From Ruminococcus sp. YE71 (GTDB lineage: Bacteria > Bacillota > Clostridia > Oscillospirales > Ruminococcaceae), in contig NZ_FPIR01000005.1 of assembly GCF_900119155.1 (NCBI RefSeq), positions 85,679 through 149,678 of the forward strand: a stretch of DNA of 64,000 nt. The letters run 5' to 3'. The position numbers and the translations under genes are program-made. Position 1 is the stretch's first letter; every line of letters starts with the position of its first letter. Positions 60,621 through 64,000 of the stretch are shown here, one piece after another. The notes under the pieces are model-generated. The model saw nothing but the letters and a program-made list of their open reading frames with translations, searched no databases and had not been told where the DNA came from.

Positions 60621-60649
60621 TTTACTTAAAGGATGGAATGTGGTAAAAT
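60621..60649 (+). promoter_or_regulatory. Promoter of the YerC-methyltransferase-hslO operon
   Basis: TTTACT (60621-60626) and TAAAAT (60644-60649) are 17 bp apart, 65 bp upstream of the ATG. Confidence 0.6.
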
Positions 60650-60713
60650 TACAATAGGTGATTTAGCACTTTAACACTTGAAATATTAAGTGTCCGAAGG
60701 GAGAATTATACAT

Positions 60714-61013
60714 ATGAAAGAAAGAATCGAAATAAAAAACCTTGAACAGCTTTACGAAGCTATCCTCACGCTGGAGACTACCGAGGAATGCGCACTGTTC
60801 TTCAAGGATCTCTGCACCGTTCCAGAGCTGAAGGCTCTGTCTCAGCGTTTTCAGGTGGCAAAGCTCCTGACCGACAACCACGTCTACAGCGACATCGTGC
60901 AGGAAACGGGCGCTTCCACAGCTACCATCAGCCGCGTCAACAGGTCGCTGGCTTATGACGGCTCGGGCGGATACAGCATCGTGTTCGACAGACTCAGGGA
61001 GAAGAACAAGTGA
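60714..61013 (+). CDS. YerC/YecD family TrpR-related protein
   Basis: This 99-residue helical DNA-binding protein has the TrpR-like fold segments LCTVPELKALSQRFQVAKLL and the helix-turn-helix YSDIVQETGASTATISRVNRSL. Family members are called YerC/YecD; their targets are not known. GGGAG precedes the ATG at 60714. It overlaps the methyltransferase gene by 4 nt. Confidence 0.9.
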   Translation: MKERIEIKNLEQLYEAILTLETTEECALFFKDLCTVPELKALSQRFQVAKLLTDNHVYSDIVQETGASTATISRVNRSLAYDGSGGYSIVFDRLREKNK

Positions 61014-61798
61014 GCGGCTACGCGAGCTTCGCTTACTTTTACGACAGGCTGACCGAGAACGTTGACTACCGCGGCATGGCGGCAAAGATAGATGAGTGGG
61101 TCACCCGCTTCGGCGGCAGGAAGGGCATACTGCTTGACACCGCCTGCGGCACGGGTTCGCTCTGCATGGAGCTTTCGAAACTCGGATACGACGTTATCGG
61201 CACCGACAGCTCGGAAGAGATGCTTGGGGCGGCTCTCGACAAGAAGTTCGACAGCGGTCTCAGCATACAATATCTGCGGCAGGATATGCGCAGTCTCGAT
61301 ATGTACGGCACTATCGACGTGACCGTCTGCACGCTGGACAGCGTGAATCATTTACCCGACGAAGAGGACGCACTTAAAGCTTTTAAGTGCGTTTCACTGT
61401 TTGCGTTCCCCGACGGGATGTTCATCTTCGATGTGAATACCCTGCACAAGCACCGCGACGTGCTGGCGGACAACGCTTTCGTCTACTCGCTGGACGGGCT
61501 GTACTGCGGCTGGCAGAACGAGTACGATAAAGCGGACAGTTCGGTGCATATATGGCTCGACTTCTTCGAGGAGGAGGACGGCAGCTGGCACAGATACTCG
61601 GAGGACTTCCGCGAGATTTACATTTCACCTGAGCGGATAGAAGAGATGCTTCGGGAGGCAGGATTCGAGATACTCGGCGTGTTCGGCGGATATACCGACG
61701 AGCCGCTCACGGAGAACAGCGAACGCGCGGTCTACGTCTGCCGCAAGGTGCCGACGGAACAGGAACTTTCCGACAACGGAATCAATATACAGGAGTAA
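61010..61798 (+). CDS. Class I SAM-dependent methyltransferase
   Basis: This 262-residue protein starts with GTG overlapping the YerC stop (GTGA). Motif I is LLDTACGTGSLC (about residues 41-52), the acidic end of strand 2 is GTDSSEEML, and motif IV is TLDSVNHL. The substrate is unknown. It is 3 nt before the hslO start, in one operon. Confidence 0.88.
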   Translation: MSGYASFAYFYDRLTENVDYRGMAAKIDEWVTRFGGRKGILLDTACGTGSLCMELSKLGYDVIGTDSSEEMLGAALDKKFDSGLSIQYLRQDMRSLDMYGTIDVTVCTLDSVNHLPDEEDALKAFKCVSLFAFPDGMFIFDVNTLHKHRDVLADNAFVYSLDGLYCGWQNEYDKADSSVHIWLDFFEEEDGSWHRYSEDFREIYISPERIEEMLREAGFEILGVFGGYTDEPLTENSERAVYVCRKVPTEQELSDNGINIQE

Positions 61799-61801
61799 GT
61801 T

Positions 61802-62680
61802 ATGAGCAGGATAGTAAGGTCGATAACCAAGGACGCTTCGGTGGTGTGCAGCGCCATCGACGGACTTGATATCGTTGCAAGGATAGAAGAAATCAACAAA
61901 TCATCGGCTGTGTGTACGGCGGCACTGGGCAGGCTCGCGATGGGAGCTTCGCTGATGGGATTCGGACTGAAAAACGACGCCGACACGCTGACCGTCAGAC
62001 TCGACGGCGGCGGCCCCGCAGGTGCGCTCATCGCCGTTTCGGACAGCTACGGCAACGTCAAGGCGTACATCCAGAACCCCATAGTCGAGATACCGCTCAA
62101 CGACAAGGGCAAGCTCGATGTGGGCGGCGCGGTCGGCAGAGACGGCACGCTGACGGTCATCAAGGACATGGGTCTGAAAGAGCCGTACTCGGGACAGATA
62201 CCGATCTACACGGGCGAGATCGCCGAGGACATCACGCAGTATCTCGCGGTCAGTGAGCAGACTCCGGGAGCGTGTGCGCTGGGCGTGCTCATCAATCCAG
62301 ATCTGAGCGTGAAGTGTGCAGGGGGATTCCTGTTGCAGGTACTTCCCTTCGCGCCCGAGGAAGCCATCACACAGCTGGAGAAGAACCTCGCAGGCGTGAC
62401 TTCGGTGACGTCGATGATAGAGGCAGGAATGACCCCCGAGGACATTTCGCTGAAGATGCTCGAAGGACTTGAGCCGAATGTGCTGGATGATTTCGAGGTC
62501 AACTATGTCTGCGACTGTTCGAGAGAGCGTACTGAGAGAATGCTGATATCCCTCGGAAAGAAAGAGCTTGAAGAGCTCGCGAAAGACGAAACGACCGAGA
62601 TATGCTGTAACTTCTGCGACAAGAAGTACACCTTCACCAGCGAAGAGATAAAAACTCTCATAACCGAATCGCAGGAATGA
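61802..62680 (+). CDS. hslO: Hsp33 redox-regulated chaperone
   Basis: This 292-residue protein matches Hsp33. The zinc/redox site is CDC (in YVCDCSRER) and CNFC (in CCNFCDKKY) near the C-terminus. In the reduced form the four Cys bind zinc; oxidation turns on chaperone activity. That fits an anaerobe exposed to oxygen, and a gene near an oxygen-sensitive PFL. AGTAAGTT lies upstream and is a weak ribosome binding site. Confidence 0.95.
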   Translation: MSRIVRSITKDASVVCSAIDGLDIVARIEEINKSSAVCTAALGRLAMGASLMGFGLKNDADTLTVRLDGGGPAGALIAVSDSYGNVKAYIQNPIVEIPLNDKGKLDVGGAVGRDGTLTVIKDMGLKEPYSGQIPIYTGEIAEDITQYLAVSEQTPGACALGVLINPDLSVKCAGGFLLQVLPFAPEEAITQLEKNLAGVTSVTSMIEAGMTPEDISLKMLEGLEPNVLDDFEVNYVCDCSRERTERMLISLGKKELEELAKDETTEICCNFCDKKYTFTSEEIKTLITESQE

Positions 62681-62691
62681 AGCGTGTTCGC

Positions 62692-62755
62692 CAGAGTCTC
62701 AAAAAGTTTAGGAGGGGGTCTGGGGGAGACCCTTTTCAAAGGGTCCCCCCGGCCG
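62692..62755 (+). repeat. Dispersed repeat, truncated copy E
   Basis: It has only the head of the repeat: AAAAAGTTTAGGAGGGGGTC and a GGGGGAGACCC hairpin (62721-62750) right after the hslO stop. It may act as the hslO terminator. Confidence 0.65.
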
Positions 62756-62814
62756 CCGGAGGCACTGAAAGAAAACCGCTCAGACCCGTAAACAAACAAC
62801 ATAAGAGACCAAAT

Positions 62815-62904
62815 ATAAAATCGGCAAATCCGGAAAAACGTCCCGAAAGCCACGATATGAAAGCCCATATCAAACTTTCAAGAACAGCGATTTGCCGATT
62901 TTAT
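62815..62904 (+). terminator. 16-bp inverted repeat with 58-nt loop
   Basis: ATAAAATCGGCAAATC (62815-62830) pairs perfectly with 62889-62904, and a T-rich stretch follows. A terminator with an over-long loop is possible, as is an inverted-repeat remnant. Confidence 0.45.
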
Positions 62905-63051
62905 TTTCACGAGAGAGCGCCAGCGATTCGAGTGAAACCCCCAATTTCGCCAAAGGCGAAACAATCAAGCACCAAATCACAAAAAGAATAATCAACAACC
63001 AACCCACAAATATATAAGGAAAGTAAAGAAAAAGAAAAAAGGAAAAAACCA

Positions 63052-63810
63052 ATGAGAAAATCCCAAAAACTCCGCACCGTTCTGACAGTCGGCGCGGCGG
63101 CAGTATTATTGTGTGCAGTCGGTGCAGTGCTATTCGTCAAACAGGTCATCCACCTGAATAAACCCTCGGAGACCGACTACCCCGTCAGAGGCGTCGATGT
63201 GTCGAACTATCAGGGCGAGATCGACTGGACGACACTTTCGCAGGGACTGGACTTCGCGTATATCAAGGCCACCGAGGGCAGCAGTTTCGTCGATTCGCAC
63301 TTTGCGTTCAACTACGCCGAGGCACAGAGGACTCCCCTGCGCGTCGGGGCTTACCACTTTTTCAGCTTCGACAGCTCGGGCAAAACTCAGGCGGAAAACT
63401 ATATCGCAAGCGTCGAGCCTTACGAAAGGATGCTCCCGCCCGTCGTGGACGTGGAGTTCTACGGCGAGTACTCCGACGAACATAAACCGTCGGAAGAGGT
63501 CGTGCCCGAGATAGCCGACCTGCTCGGGGCACTTGAGGACCGCTACGGCGTCAAGCCCGTCATCTACGCCACGGGCTCGGCTTACAAATCCTACATCAAG
63601 GGGAATTTCGACGGCTACGACGTGTGGATACGGGATGTCTACTTCAAGCCCGAAAGAGACTGGATGTTCTGGCAGTGGTCAAGCGTCGGCAGACTCGATG
63701 GCTACGACGGCGAGGAAGAATGCATCGACCTGAACGTGTTCAACGGCTCGAAAGCTGAGTTTGAAAGGTACGGTTTGTGCAATATAGCAGAGAATTGTGC
63801 GGATTCTTGA
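63052..63810 (+). CDS. GH25 lysozyme, membrane anchored or secreted
   Basis: This 252-residue muramidase has an N-terminal hydrophobic segment (about residues 9-30) and a GH25 domain starting GVDVSNYQG with D49, then the catalytic pair D133 and E135 in VVDVEF, and AYHFFSF. It cuts the MurNAc-GlcNAc bond of peptidoglycan. The start is preceded by AAAGGAAAAAACC. No phage genes are near, so it is likely a host cell-wall enzyme. Confidence 0.92.
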   Translation: MRKSQKLRTVLTVGAAAVLLCAVGAVLFVKQVIHLNKPSETDYPVRGVDVSNYQGEIDWTTLSQGLDFAYIKATEGSSFVDSHFAFNYAEAQRTPLRVGAYHFFSFDSSGKTQAENYIASVEPYERMLPPVVDVEFYGEYSDEHKPSEEVVPEIADLLGALEDRYGVKPVIYATGSAYKSYIKGNFDGYDVWIRDVYFKPERDWMFWQWSSVGRLDGYDGEEECIDLNVFNGSKAEFERYGLCNIAENCADS

Positions 63811-63856
63811 TAAAAATGTGGCATCTGCACAAATTCAATTTTTTTTGAAAAATCGC

Positions 63857-63885
63857 TTGACAAACGCACGATGTTAGTGTATAAT
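63857..63885 (+). promoter_or_regulatory. Consensus promoter of the tRNA-Val gene
   Basis: TTGACA (63857-63862) and TATAAT (63880-63885) are a perfect consensus pair at 17 bp, 41 bp before the tRNA. Confidence 0.85.
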
Positions 63886-63926
63886 ATAATAGTCGCTTGA
63901 AGCGATAAACAAAAAATCGCAAAAAT

Positions 63927-63999
63927 GGAAGCTTAGCTCAGCTGGGAGAGCATCTGCCTTACAAGCAGAGGGTCATAGGTTCGAGCCCTATAGTTTCCA
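63927..63999 (+). tRNA. tRNA-Val (anticodon TAC)
   Basis: This is a 73-nt tRNA with a 7-bp acceptor stem (one G-T pair), D-loop with AGCTCAGCTGGGAGAGC, anticodon loop CTTACAA (anticodon TAC, valine) and TTCGAGCC T-loop. The discriminator is A and CCA is not encoded. More tRNAs may follow past the window edge. Confidence 0.95.
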
Positions 64000-64000
64000 T

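Larger units (their letters stand above)
60254..60713. other. Divergent gap between PFL and YerC genes
   Basis: This 460-bp AT-rich region has two promoters (PFL at 60374-60402 and YerC at 60621-60649) and a leader of about 110 nt before PFL. No gene or riboswitch is seen. Confidence 0.65.
62681..63051. other. Gene-free region between hslO and lysozyme
   Basis: This 371-bp gap holds a short repeat copy (62692-62755), a 16-bp inverted repeat (62815-62904) and A-rich DNA before the lysozyme gene. No gene is supported. Confidence 0.65.

Noticed and set aside
60254..60713. Riboswitch or T-box in the PFL leader
   Set aside because: The region is AT-rich without the conserved cores I know, and only two promoters could be supported.
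63052..63810. GH25 lysozyme and tRNA as a prophage end or attachment site
   Set aside because: There is no integrase, holin or phage structural gene nearby, and no direct repeat of the tRNA 3' end is seen in the window.

Overview
The window looks like chromosomal DNA of a spore-forming, anaerobic, plant-fibre-degrading Clostridia, most like Ruminococcus (Oscillospiraceae). The evidence is the set of genes: sporulation genes (spoIIIAA fragment, spoIVA, a DUF3794/LysM spore protein), the SCIFF six-cysteine peptide with its radical SAM maturase, type II fatty acid synthesis with the FMN enoyl reductase FabK, pyruvate formate-lyase, GH67 alpha-glucuronidase next to an esterase, and a secreted serpin. 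The species is inferred, not read directly. No prophage, integrase, CRISPR array or rRNA was seen.

Layout. 1-5.4 kb: 5' end of spoIIIAA (-), then a MoxR / DUF58 / transglutaminase operon (+). 5.4-7.8 kb: the SCIFF locus (-), including a 47-codon peptide gene and an attenuator-like hairpin before the maturase. 7.8-11.0 kb: a secreted surface protein and a tandem-HTH regulator (-). 11.5-16.9 kb: xylan side-chain module with GH67, AraC regulator and GDS-type esterase. 16.9-21.0 kb: lipoprotein serpin, EAL phosphodiesterase, VOC protein, HMA metal-binding protein. 21.4-28.9 kb: two two-component systems facing each other around a FtsX-type ABC transporter. 29.0-39.0 kb: the fatty acid operon fabH-fabK-orf110-fabG-fabF-accB-fabZ-accC-accD-accA-acpP (-) with fabD divergent. 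39.0-46.0 kb: an orphan gene, dCMP deaminase, an operon of chemoreceptor-pfkA-receiver-like protein-membrane protein (-), and a polysaccharide deacetylase. 46.0-50.6 kb: topoisomerase IV parE/small membrane protein/parC (-). 51.2-54.3 kb: spoIVA and a SPOCS/LysM protein. 54.4-56.9 kb: CPA2 antiporter and a DUF2974 lipase-like protein. 57.4-60.3 kb: a split pyruvate formate-lyase. 60.7-62.7 kb: YerC, methyltransferase, Hsp33. 63.0-64.0 kb: GH25 lysozyme and tRNA-Val.

The most unusual locus is the pyruvate formate-lyase. The 707-residue core protein keeps the catalytic Cys-Cys pair but has no glycyl radical domain. That domain is a separate 80-residue protein with its own ribosome binding site. 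Between them lies a 76-residue acidic protein whose N-terminal half resembles the start of the radical domain, and a strongly structured intergenic stretch. No activating enzyme gene is in the window.

A family of GC-rich dispersed repeats, each opening with a long hairpin, sits directly after or between genes at about 21.0, 50.7, 56.9 and 62.7 kb, with a related palindromic unit at 13.5 kb. One copy supplies the last codons of a protein and also carries a nested 213-bp MITE-like insertion with TTAA duplications. Many vegetative-type promoters (TTGACA-like/TATAAT-like, 16-18 bp spacing) and intrinsic terminators could be read directly.
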